Assembly: GCA_943325745.2 (NCBI GenBank)
Contig: CALPQP020000004.1
Location: forward strand, 1 to 15,462
Direction of reading: 5' to 3'
Length of the DNA stretch: 15,462 nt
From: Gulosibacter massiliensis
GTDB lineage: Bacteria; Actinomycetota; Actinomycetes; Actinomycetales; Microbacteriaceae
Part shown: piece after piece, positions 9,742 to 15,462 of the stretch
Layout: each line of letters opens with the position of its first letter
How positions within the stretch are numbered: the first letter of the stretch is position 1
Notes under the pieces: generated by a model
The model's input: the letters and a program-made list of their open reading frames with translations, nothing else
Database searches by the model: none
Told to the model about the DNA's origin: nothing
Made by a program: the position numbers and the translations under genes

Positions 9742-10071
9742 GTGCTGTCCCGTCACAACCGCATCGTTGAGCCCGGCGATTTTCGTCAGGTAGTTCGTCG
9801 CGGTGACAAGCGAGTTACGGCACACCTCATCGTTTATCGACGCCCCGCCAACCTAGTCCGCGTCGGCGTTATCGTTACCGCCAAGTGCGGCAATGCAGTG
9901 GTGCGAAATACCCTTCGGCGTCGGACCCGCGCGATCACGAGAAAACTCATCGATGAGGGCCTCCTTACCGGCGACGTCATCATTCGGTTTCGATGTGAGG
10001 GTTCAGTTCCGAGCTTCATGGAGCTGAAATCGGAAATCAACGATGCAACCGACGCGTGGGGGCGACCGTGA
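9742..10071 (+). CDS. rnpA: Ribonuclease P protein component
   Basis: RnpA binds the RNase P RNA and helps it trim the 5' leader of tRNA precursors. The 109-residue product begins MLSRHNRIVEPGDFRQVVRRG, typical of the family, from a GTG at 9742. The RNR motif is RNTLRRRTR (55-63), preceded by AKCGNAVV. No Shine-Dalgarno sequence precedes the GTG; the start lies 9 nt after the rpmH stop, so translation probably depends on coupling. The last bases overlap yidD. Confidence 0.95.
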   Translation: MLSRHNRIVEPGDFRQVVRRGDKRVTAHLIVYRRPANLVRVGVIVTAKCGNAVVRNTLRRRTRAITRKLIDEGLLTGDVIIRFRCEGSVPSFMELKSEINDATDAWGRP

Positions 10072-10370
10072 TCGCGTGGTCGCTTTACCTGTTGCCCCGG
10101 AACATTCTGACCGCATTCATCCGTGGGTGGCGAGCGGTTGTCTCCCCGCTCTACGGAGACGTGTGTCGGTTCCACCCAACCTGCTCTGCTTATGGGTTGG
10201 GAGCGGTGCAACAGTTCGGCGTTATCCACGGGGGCGCGATGACCGTATGGCGCATTGTGCGCTGTAATCCTTGGGCACGTGGTGGAATAGACGATGTACC
10301 TGCCAGAATGGACGGTAACTTCCCCCTCTCGCGCTCGGGATTCGTAGCCCCGAAGAAGAAAGAAAAATGA
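10068..10370 (+). CDS. yidD: Membrane protein insertion efficiency factor YidD
   Basis: YidD is a small membrane-associated protein thought to assist YidC-dependent insertion. The 100-residue product shows the family motifs YRxGWRAVVSPLYGDVCRFHPTC-like (GWRAVVSPLYGDVCRFHPTC), the cysteine cluster CRFHPTCSAY and RCNPWARGG. The C-terminus is polar and ends in a lysine-rich KKKEK. I choose the GTG at 10068: it overlaps the rnpA stop as GTGA, with a GGGGG ribosome-like site a few bases upstream. A GTG at 10056 in the same frame would add four residues. The stop overlaps the start of yidC. Confidence 0.93.
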   Translation: MIAWSLYLLPRNILTAFIRGWRAVVSPLYGDVCRFHPTCSAYGLGAVQQFGVIHGGAMTVWRIVRCNPWARGGIDDVPARMDGNFPLSRSGFVAPKKKEK

Positions 10371-11317
10371 TGCCCGATATTCTTGGAATGATTCTCTGGC
10401 CCTTCCGCTGGGCAATCGAAGCTCTGTTGGTCGGCTTCCACTGGGTTTTGACCCAAGTGGGGATGAACCCGAGCGACGGGTGGACCTGGGTCCTGTCGAT
10501 CACCGGCTTGGTGCTTGTTGTGCGCGCCGCGCTGATCCCACTCTTTGTGCGCCAGATCAAGAGCCAACGCAAGATGCTCGAGGTGGCCCCGGACCTCAAA
10601 AGAATTCAGGACAAATACAAGGGGAAACGCGATCAGTTTTCGCGCGAGGCGATGACTCGCGAGACGATGGCGTTATACGGCAAACACGGGACTTCACCGT
10701 TCTCGTCCTGCCTCCCCCTCCTCTTTCAAATGCCCGTCTTCTTTGGCCTGTTCACCACACTGAATAATGCCGCCCTCGGGGATGCCGGCATTGGCTTTAT
10801 GAATCCTGCGCTCGCCCTTAACTTCGGCGAGGCAACGATCTTCGGTTCCGCCCCTCTGCACTCGGCGATGTCGACGGCGGGGGGAAACTGGGTTGTTATC
10901 TGGACCGCGGCAGTCATGGTCGTTCTCATGACGGTGTCGCAGTTCATCACGCAAAAACAAATCATGTCCAAAAACATGTCGAAGGCGATGAAGGAAAGCC
11001 CGACCTACAAGCAACAGCAGATCCTCTTGTATATCCTCCCCCTCGTGTTTCTCTTTTCGGGATTCGCGTTTCCACTCGGCGTCATGATGTATTGGCTCGT
11101 GTCTAACTTCTGGACGATGGGGCAGCAGTTCGTTGTTATCCGCAACATGCCGACCGCGGGGTCGGAGGCGTTCTATGCGTGGGAGGCCCGACAGGAAAAG
11201 AAGAACATTCGCAAGGGAATAGTCATCGAGTCGCCAGCAATCGAAGAAGCGAAGCCGGCACAGCGCCAGCAACCCAAGGGCAAGAACCGCGCAAAGCGCG
11301 GAAAGGGAAAGAAATAA
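10367..11317 (+). CDS. yidC: Membrane protein insertase YidC (Oxa1 family)
   Basis: YidC inserts and folds inner-membrane proteins, alone or with SecYEG. The 316 residues show the five-helix Oxa1 core without the large periplasmic domain of Gram-negative YidC, and without a lipobox. Membrane segments are at about 8-30, 38-62, 110-131, 173-194 and 217-255. Arg53 in VVRAALIPLF occupies the place of the groove arginine. A charged coiled loop (63-105) follows helix 2, and PFSSCLPLLFQMPVFFGLF marks helix 3. The C-terminal tail (about 275-316) is very basic, as in members that contact ribosomes. The start ATG overlaps the yidD stop; a second ATG follows immediately. jag begins within the stop codon (TAATG). 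Confidence 0.96.
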   Translation: MMPDILGMILWPFRWAIEALLVGFHWVLTQVGMNPSDGWTWVLSITGLVLVVRAALIPLFVRQIKSQRKMLEVAPDLKRIQDKYKGKRDQFSREAMTRETMALYGKHGTSPFSSCLPLLFQMPVFFGLFTTLNNAALGDAGIGFMNPALALNFGEATIFGSAPLHSAMSTAGGNWVVIWTAAVMVVLMTVSQFITQKQIMSKNMSKAMKESPTYKQQQILLYILPLVFLFSGFAFPLGVMMYWLVSNFWTMGQQFVVIRNMPTAGSEAFYAWEARQEKKNIRKGIVIESPAIEEAKPAQRQQPKGKNRAKRGKGKK

Positions 11318-11775
11318 TGTCGGAGACAAAAGACGCAGCAGACATCGCAGCTGATTACATCGAGGGGCTTCTCGACATCGCTGATCTTGACGGAGACCTC
11401 GAGATCACGAACTCGAACGGCCGCGACTACGTTTCGGTTGTTGCCACGGATAGCGACCATCTCAAGGTCCTCACCAGGGGCGACACGGTGGCCGCGCTCC
11501 AGGAGTTGACCCGCCTCGCGGTGCACACGAAAACGGGAGAGTTCTCGAGACTAATTCTTGACGTCGCGGGCTCGCGGGACGCCCGCTCTAAAGAGCTCGA
11601 GCGCTTGGTTGAACGAGCGATAGAACGTATTGAAGGAGGTGCGCAGTCGGCGGCTTTACCCCCAATGTCGTCGTATGAGCGCAAGTTGGTGCACGACTTC
11701 GTAAGCGAGCGAGAGTTCTCGTCGCATTCCGAAGGCGAAGGCGCGGACCGCCACACGGTTATCAGCCGCGCATAG
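11317..11775 (+). CDS. jag: KH-R3H RNA-binding protein Jag/KhpB-like
   Basis: This protein is a single-stranded nucleic acid binder, cytoplasmic, often cotranscribed with yidC. The 152 residues give a KH-like domain at about 25-88 (LEITNSNGRDYVSVVATDSDHLKVLTRGDTVAALQELTRLAV in outline) and an R3H domain at about 95-150, with YERKLVHDFV holding the Arg-x3-His pair and a C-terminal ADRHTVISRA. It lacks the N-terminal Jag_N domain, as usual in actinomycetes. The KH GxxG loop reads LTRG, so the first glycine is missing. The ATG at 11317 shares a base with the yidC stop, with AAAGGGAAAG upstream. The stop TAG overlaps the parS at 11774. Confidence 0.9.
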   Translation: MSETKDAADIAADYIEGLLDIADLDGDLEITNSNGRDYVSVVATDSDHLKVLTRGDTVAALQELTRLAVHTKTGEFSRLILDVAGSRDARSKELERLVERAIERIEGGAQSAALPPMSSYERKLVHDFVSEREFSSHSEGEGADRHTVISRA

Positions 11776-11789
11776 TTTCACGTGAAACA
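11774..11789. promoter_or_regulatory. parS site overlapping jag stop and rsmG start
   Basis: AGTTTCACGTGAAACA differs from the parS consensus only in its first base. Its left arm begins inside the jag TAG and its centre contains the rsmG GTG start codon. ParB bound here would sit directly on the translation start region at DNA level. Confidence 0.88.
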
Positions 11790-12435
11790 TTCCGAGATTG
11801 AACCGGAGCCTGTTGTCGCGGCACAGTTGTGCGGAGCGGGAATAGATCGCGTCCGTCGGTATGCGCTCGACCTCGGAACTCACGGCGAATTGCGTGGGCT
11901 CATCGGCCCGGACGAAGCGCGGCGCCTCTGGTCGCGGCACATTCTCAACTGCGCACTTCTCGCCCCCGAAATTCCGTCCGCAGGAGTTTCTGGTGGCCGC
12001 ACTGCTGTCGCGGATGTGGGGAGTGGCGCTGGGTTGCCCGGTCTCGTTCTTGCGATGATTCGTCCCGACATTGATGTCACGCTGATCGAACCGCTAGAAC
12101 GCCGAACCAGATGGCTTGACGAACAAGTAGCGGCACTCGCTTTGCCGAACGTCACCGTGTTCACAGGACGGGCAGAGGAGTTCGCCCCGAGATGGGCATT
12201 TGATGTCGTCACTGCGCGCGCGGTCAAGGCCCTCAAGGGCCTCATTCCACTTTTGATACCATTGGTTGTCCCCGGTGGCCAATTGGCGTTGCTCAAAGGG
12301 CAGAGATTGGAAGATGAGATCGTCGAGGCAGCGAGCGTCTTCGTCCGCCACAACATCACTGCGGCGGAATCCCGCGTCCTCGGCGAAGGTACAGTGGACG
12401 AGCCGACGAGGTTGTTCACCGCTATTGTTGAATAG
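11782..12435 (+). CDS. rsmG: 16S rRNA (guanine-N7) methyltransferase RsmG
   Basis: RsmG transfers a methyl group from S-adenosylmethionine to N7 of the 16S rRNA guanine equivalent to E. coli G527; loss is a known route to low-level streptomycin resistance. The 217 residues show RLWSRHILNCALL (48-60), the SAM-binding loop DVGSGAGLPG (78-87), LIEPLERRTRWLDE (101-114) and TARAVKAL (144-151). The only start that keeps the N-terminal helix is the GTG at 11782, 6 nt after the jag stop, as a TAG stop in frame lies three codons upstream. That GTG is the centre of a parS site and has no Shine-Dalgarno sequence, so translation may rely on coupling to jag. Confidence 0.94.
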   Translation: MKHSEIEPEPVVAAQLCGAGIDRVRRYALDLGTHGELRGLIGPDEARRLWSRHILNCALLAPEIPSAGVSGGRTAVADVGSGAGLPGLVLAMIRPDIDVTLIEPLERRTRWLDEQVAALALPNVTVFTGRAEEFAPRWAFDVVTARAVKALKGLIPLLIPLVVPGGQLALLKGQRLEDEIVEAASVFVRHNITAAESRVLGEGTVDEPTRLFTAIVE

Positions 12436-12452
12436 CCGATTGGGCACCTCGA

Positions 12453-12468
12453 TGTTTCACGTGAAACA
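12453..12468. promoter_or_regulatory. parS site between rsmG and parA
   Basis: TGTTTCACGTGAAACA is an exact parS consensus. The dyad extends 2 bp further on each side (12451-12470). It lies 17 nt after the rsmG stop and 56 nt before the parA start, so ParB spreading could repress parAB as well as serve segregation. Confidence 0.95.
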
Positions 12469-12524
12469 TCACCGCGCGGGGGTAACCCCACGCCGGCAAC
12501 AACTCCCGGAAAGGGGCGTGTGCG

Positions 12525-13403
12525 ATGTCTAACGATGACGCAACACCGCTCGCTACCGAACTCATGGACCTCACACGTAGGCGTGATGCCCTCGCCCGCC
12601 GCGTGGCTCCTCTTCCCGCCAAGACCCGGATCGTGGCCTTATCGAACCAGAAGGGCGGGGTGGGGAAGACCACAACGACCGTCAACATTGCGGCGGCCCT
12701 CGCACGACTGGGTGCGCGGGTGATTGTTATCGATCTTGACCCCCAGGGAAACGCGTCCACGGCGCTCGGCATCGACCACCACGCAAAGATCCCGGGTATT
12801 TACGAGGTCCTTCTGGGCTCGGCGTCGATTCAGTCGGTGCTACAACAGAGCCCTGGCAACGCGAACCTGTGGTGCGTCCCGGCCACCATCAACCTGGCCG
12901 GCGCCGAGATTGAACTGGTTCCAGCATCGGCGCGCGAGACTCGACTGAAACGTGCCCTAGAGGAATTTTTGGCGTCCGTTGACGACGCTCCGCACTACAT
13001 TTTCATAGATTGCCCACCTTCTCTTGGCTTGCTGACCGTCAACGCTTTGACCGCGGCGACCGAAGTCTTCGTTCCAATCCAAGCCGAGTACTACGCGTTG
13101 GAGGGCGTCACCATGCTGTGGGATAACATCTCGATGGTTCAGCGTTTCCTCAACCCCCGCGTCAGCATTTCCGCTGTCCTGTTGACGATGTACGACCACC
13201 GAACCAACCTGTCGAGGGAGGTCGCCGACGAGGTCCGCCGACACTTTCCCGACATCGTCTTCAAGGCGGTTATCCCCCGCTCTGTCCGAGTTTCTGAGGC
13301 GCCCAGTTTTCAACAGACCGTAATTGACTATGACTACGATTCGGTTGGATCGATCGCATACCGCGAAGCGGCCATCGAGTTTGCCGAACGAGGAGTGTAC
13401 TGA
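12525..13403 (+). CDS. parA: Chromosome partitioning ATPase ParA (Soj)
   Basis: ParA binds DNA non-specifically in its ATP state and pulls ParB-parS complexes, moving new origins apart. The 292 residues have a 32-residue N-terminal extension, then the deviant Walker A KGGVGKTT (43-50) with its signature lysine K43, the A' motif DLDPQGN (70-76), and Walker B IFIDCPPSLG with D162. SVRVSEAPSF (253-262) is conserved in Soj proteins. The ATG at 12525 has GGAAAGGGG upstream. The 89-nt gap to rsmG holds a parS and a small GGGG/CCCC hairpin (12479-12489), and could contain a promoter, though I see no clear hexamers. parB follows after 1 nt. Confidence 0.97.
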   Translation: MSNDDATPLATELMDLTRRRDALARRVAPLPAKTRIVALSNQKGGVGKTTTTVNIAAALARLGARVIVIDLDPQGNASTALGIDHHAKIPGIYEVLLGSASIQSVLQQSPGNANLWCVPATINLAGAEIELVPASARETRLKRALEEFLASVDDAPHYIFIDCPPSLGLLTVNALTAATEVFVPIQAEYYALEGVTMLWDNISMVQRFLNPRVSISAVLLTMYDHRTNLSREVADEVRRHFPDIVFKAVIPRSVRVSEAPSFQQTVIDYDYDSVGSIAYREAAIEFAERGVY

Positions 13404-13404
13404 C

Positions 13405-14352
13405 ATGGCTGAAAAGCGAACCGGATTGGGCCGCGGGATCGGTGCGTTGATCCCCACCGGAGGAGCGAGCGTGTCGGATCGCGGTGTGGACGTGTTTTTC
13501 CCGCAGGACGGTTCCGGAGCGAGTCGAGATGTTCCTGGCGCACGATATCAACTGATTAACCCCAACAACGTCATCCCAAATGCCGCGCAACCACGAACGG
13601 AGTTCCGCCCAGAAGAACTGGCCGAGCTCGAACACTCCATTCGTGAATTCGGCGTGCTCCAACCCATTGTCGTTCGACCGCTCAGTGGAACGGGAACCAA
13701 CGCCACATACGAACTCGTCATGGGGGAACGGCGACTCCGGGCAGCCAAGGCCGTCGGCCTCACGGAGATTCCCGCGGTCATTCGTGACACGAAAGACGCG
13801 GACATGTTGCGTGATGCTCTGCTCGAAAACCTTCACAGGGCAAATCTCAACGCGCTCGAAGAAGCGTCGGCCTATCAACAGCTGTTGTCGGATTTTGGAA
13901 TCACGCAGGACGAACTCGCTAAGCGAATCGGGCGCTCGCGTCCCCAGGTCACCAACACCCTTCGACTCCTGAAGCTCCCAATTAAGGTTCAGCAGCGAGT
14001 CGCCGCGGGAGTCCTGTCAGCCGGTCACGCTCGAGCGATTCTGTCCGTGACAGATGCCGCTGCCCAAGAACGATTGGCGACCAAGATCGTCAATGAGGAA
14101 CTCTCGGTTAGAGCCGCCGAAGCCGCCGCGGTGTCGCTGGGAAACGTCAAACCCAAACCCGACAGAGCGATACCCAAGCCGGGCACCCGACGCGACCACC
14201 TCGAGGCTATCGCGAGCAAACTGGGAGACAAGCTCGATACCCGCGTCAAGATTGCCGTGGGCAGAACGCACGGCACCATCACGATTGACTTTGCCACCGT
14301 CGCTGACCTCAATCGAATTGCGGGCGCACTCGGAGTTTCGGCAGACGACTAA
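13405..14352 (+). CDS. parB: Chromosome partitioning protein ParB (Spo0J), CTPase
   Basis: ParB binds parS, then slides and spreads as a CTP-dependent clamp and recruits condensin. The 315 residues start MAEKRTGLGRGIGALIP, where LGRGIGALIP is the short ParA-stimulating N-terminal motif. The N-terminal CTP-binding domain shows NAAQPRTEF (59-67), GERRLRA (107-113) and ENLHRANLN (141-149). The helix-turn-helix that reads parS is ITQDELAKRIGRSRPQVTNTLRLLKLP (about 166-192 in outline). A basic proline-lysine linker (247-263) leads to the C-terminal dimer domain. The ATG at 13405 has GAGGAG about ten bases upstream, one base after the parA stop; an earlier in-frame ATG inside parA lacks family similarity. 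Confidence 0.96.
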   Translation: MAEKRTGLGRGIGALIPTGGASVSDRGVDVFFPQDGSGASRDVPGARYQLINPNNVIPNAAQPRTEFRPEELAELEHSIREFGVLQPIVVRPLSGTGTNATYELVMGERRLRAAKAVGLTEIPAVIRDTKDADMLRDALLENLHRANLNALEEASAYQQLLSDFGITQDELAKRIGRSRPQVTNTLRLLKLPIKVQQRVAAGVLSAGHARAILSVTDAAAQERLATKIVNEELSVRAAEAAAVSLGNVKPKPDRAIPKPGTRRDHLEAIASKLGDKLDTRVKIAVGRTHGTITIDFATVADLNRIAGALGVSADD

Positions 14353-14360
14353 TGATTCGG

Positions 14361-14378
14361 GCCGGTGGACGAGCCGGC
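14361..14378. terminator. Hairpin between convergent parB and trxA
   Basis: GCCGG (14361-14365) pairs with CCGGC (14374-14378) around an 8-nt loop, just past the parB stop. A second small stem CTGTC/GACAG is at 14386-14398. Neither has a T-run, so a shared two-way terminator in this 68-nt gap is plausible but weakly supported. Confidence 0.3.
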
Positions 14379-14420
14379 GGGATTTCTGTCACCGACAGCG
14401 TCACAGAACGTGAGACGCGC

Positions 14421-14744
14421 CTAGGCGAGGAACTCGGCGAGGTCCTGTTCGAGGGCGGGCCGGGGCTTAGCGCCCACGATGCTCTTGACAACCTCTCCGC
14501 CCTTGAAGACCTTCATCGCGGGTATTCCAAGAATGTTGTATTCGATGGCGAGGTCTGGGAATTCGTCAACGTTGAGCTTGACGATGTCGATCTTGTCGGC
14601 GTGTGCCTCGGCGATGGCGTCGAGAATGGGGGACACCGTGCGGCACGGACCACACCAGGGTGCCCAGAAGTCGACAATCACGGGCTTGCCGTTGCGCAAC
14701 ACCTCAGCGTCAAAGGTTGCAGCTGTTACATCGCGAGCACTCAT
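14421..14744 (-). CDS. trxA: Thioredoxin
   Basis: Thioredoxin is a cytoplasmic thiol-disulfide reductant recharged by TrxB. The 107 residues match the family. The active site is WCGPC (30-34), with the preceding VDFWAP strand, the buried acidic pocket at D25, the KLNVDEFPDLA segment (56-66), the cis-proline in GIPAM at P75, and FKGGEVV. The ATG at 14744 is preceded by AGGAAAA. It begins 35 nt after the trxB stop on the same strand, so trxB and trxA form an operon. The gene converges on parB. Confidence 0.97.
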   Translation of the reverse strand: MSARDVTAATFDAEVLRNGKPVIVDFWAPWCGPCRTVSPILDAIAEAHADKIDIVKLNVDEFPDLAIEYNILGIPAMKVFKGGEVVKSIVGAKPRPALEQDLAEFLA

Positions 14745-14779
14745 GATTTTCCTATCGTTTGAGGCTTAATTCTAGCCGA

Positions 14780-15462
14780 CTACTCGTTTGCGCCGGACTC
14801 GATAAAGTGCTGCGCGTCCATCGCGGCCACCGCGCCTGAACCGGCGGCTACAACGGCCTGACGATAGGTGGGGTCAATCAAATCGCCCGCCGCGAAGACG
14901 CCTGCGATGTTGGTTCGCGACGAGCGTCCATCGACGGCGACGTTACCGGTCTCGGTGAGCGCCACCTGTTTCTCGATCAGGCTAGTGCGGGGGTCAGAAC
15001 CGATCGCAATGAAAAGCCCGTCGATATCCAGCGTTTTCGGCGATCCGTCGGGCATTGTGAGGGAAAGACCGGACACGGAGTCCGTGCCAATAATCCCCGT
15101 CACGGACGCGTTCGTGACAAATTGAATCTTTGGGTCGGCCTTCGCACGAGTGAGCATCGCGGGGGACGCGCGGAACTGGTCGGAACGATGAACTAAAAAC
15201 ACCGTGTCGGCAAATTTGGTCAGGAACGTCGCTTCCTCCATTGCCGAATCTCCGCCGCCAACAACGGCAACGGTGCGATTGCGGAAGAACGCACCGTCGC
15301 AGGTTGCACACCACGAGACTCCGAAACCGGAAAGACGTTTTTCGTCGTCGAGTCCGAGGTGACGATACTGGCTACCCATCGACAGAACGACAGCCTTCGA
15401 TTCGATGGTTTCGCCGTTGCCCAGCGTGATTTTCTTTACCGGACCATCGAGTTCGACCGCCG
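14780..15462 (-). CDS. trxB: Thioredoxin-disulfide reductase (partial, N-terminus missing)
   Basis: TrxB is an FAD flavoenzyme that uses NADPH to reduce thioredoxin. The frame is open to the right edge and shows the last 226 residues of a protein usually about 310 long; the first FAD GxGxxG motif lies outside. The redox motif is WCATCDGAFF, and the NADPH-binding loop is VVGGGDSAMEEA. The C-terminal FAD-binding stretch is GVFAAGDLIDPTYRQAVVAAGSG. HRSDQFRAS holds the residues that usually contact the NADPH phosphate. An ATG at 15379 is internal, since the coding sequence upstream of it (VVLS, ITLGNGETIES) continues the family pattern. Confidence 0.95.
   Translation of the reverse strand, partial: AVELDGPVKKITLGNGETIESKAVVLSMGSQYRHLGLDDEKRLSGFGVSWCATCDGAFFRNRTVAVVGGGDSAMEEATFLTKFADTVFLVHRSDQFRASPAMLTRAKADPKIQFVTNASVTGIIGTDSVSGLSLTMPDGSPKTLDIDGLFIAIGSDPRTSLIEKQVALTETGNVAVDGRSSRTNIAGVFAAGDLIDPTYRQAVVAAGSGAVAAMDAQHFIESGANE

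Noticed and set aside
10222..10230. DnaA-box-like TTATCCACG inside yidD
   Set aside because: It is a single 8-of-9 match within coding sequence, with no neighbouring boxes; chance is the simplest reading.
11179..11316. Upstream extension of the jag frame within yidC
   Set aside because: It overlaps yidC out of frame; the TAATG junction and the KH-R3H start support the ATG at 11317.
12479..12489. GGGG-TAA-CCCC dyad in the parA leader as a terminator or riboswitch
   Set aside because: The stem is only 4 bp with a 3-nt loop and no T-run; it is too small to call.
13324..13404. Longer ParB starting inside parA
   Set aside because: The extension is parA sequence read in another frame; LGRGIGALIP is the true ParB N-terminus.

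Overview
The window is the replication-origin region of an actinomycete (phylum Actinomycetota). The gene order gyrA-gyrB-dciA-recF-dnaN-dnaA on one strand, diverging from rpmH-rnpA-yidD-yidC-jag-rsmG-parA-parB on the other, and then trxBA, is the conserved origin neighbourhood of that phylum. The DUF3566 membrane protein directly after gyrA and a Jag protein that shows only KH and R3H domains fit the same group. By eye the base composition is moderate, near the mid-50s percent GC, so lower than Streptomyces or Mycobacterium. I cannot name a genus.

Layout. Bases 1-282 hold the start of a DUF3566 membrane protein (minus strand, runs off the left edge). Bases 275-4836 hold gyrA and gyrB. Bases 4964-9401 hold dciA, recF, dnaN and dnaA, all minus strand. 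Two non-coding spacers flank dnaA: 7702-8015 (dnaN/dnaA) and 9402-9594 (dnaA/rpmH). Both carry DnaA boxes. From 9595 to 14352 eight plus-strand genes lie almost end to end. They encode ribosomal protein L34, the RNase P protein, the YidD and YidC membrane-insertion factors, the Jag RNA-binding protein, the 16S rRNA methyltransferase RsmG, and the ParA/ParB segregation pair. From 14421 to the right edge, trxB (partial) and trxA run back on the minus strand and converge on parB.

How it works together. DnaA acts on the DnaA boxes to open the origin. DnaN, RecF and DciA act at the new forks and gyrase relieves supercoils. ParB loads on parS sites and ParA moves the origins apart. Three parS sites are visible: one inside recF, one overlapping the GTG start codon of rsmG, and one in the rsmG/parA gap. 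The strand switch lies between dnaA and rpmH, where the denser DnaA-box cluster also lies.

I found no mobile element, CRISPR array, tRNA, rRNA or clearly novel multi-gene system. The points most worth a second look are regulatory: the parS/rsmG start overlap, the parS written into recF codons, the two DnaA-box clusters, and a strong ribosome-binding site with a short reading frame inside the dnaA/dnaN spacer.
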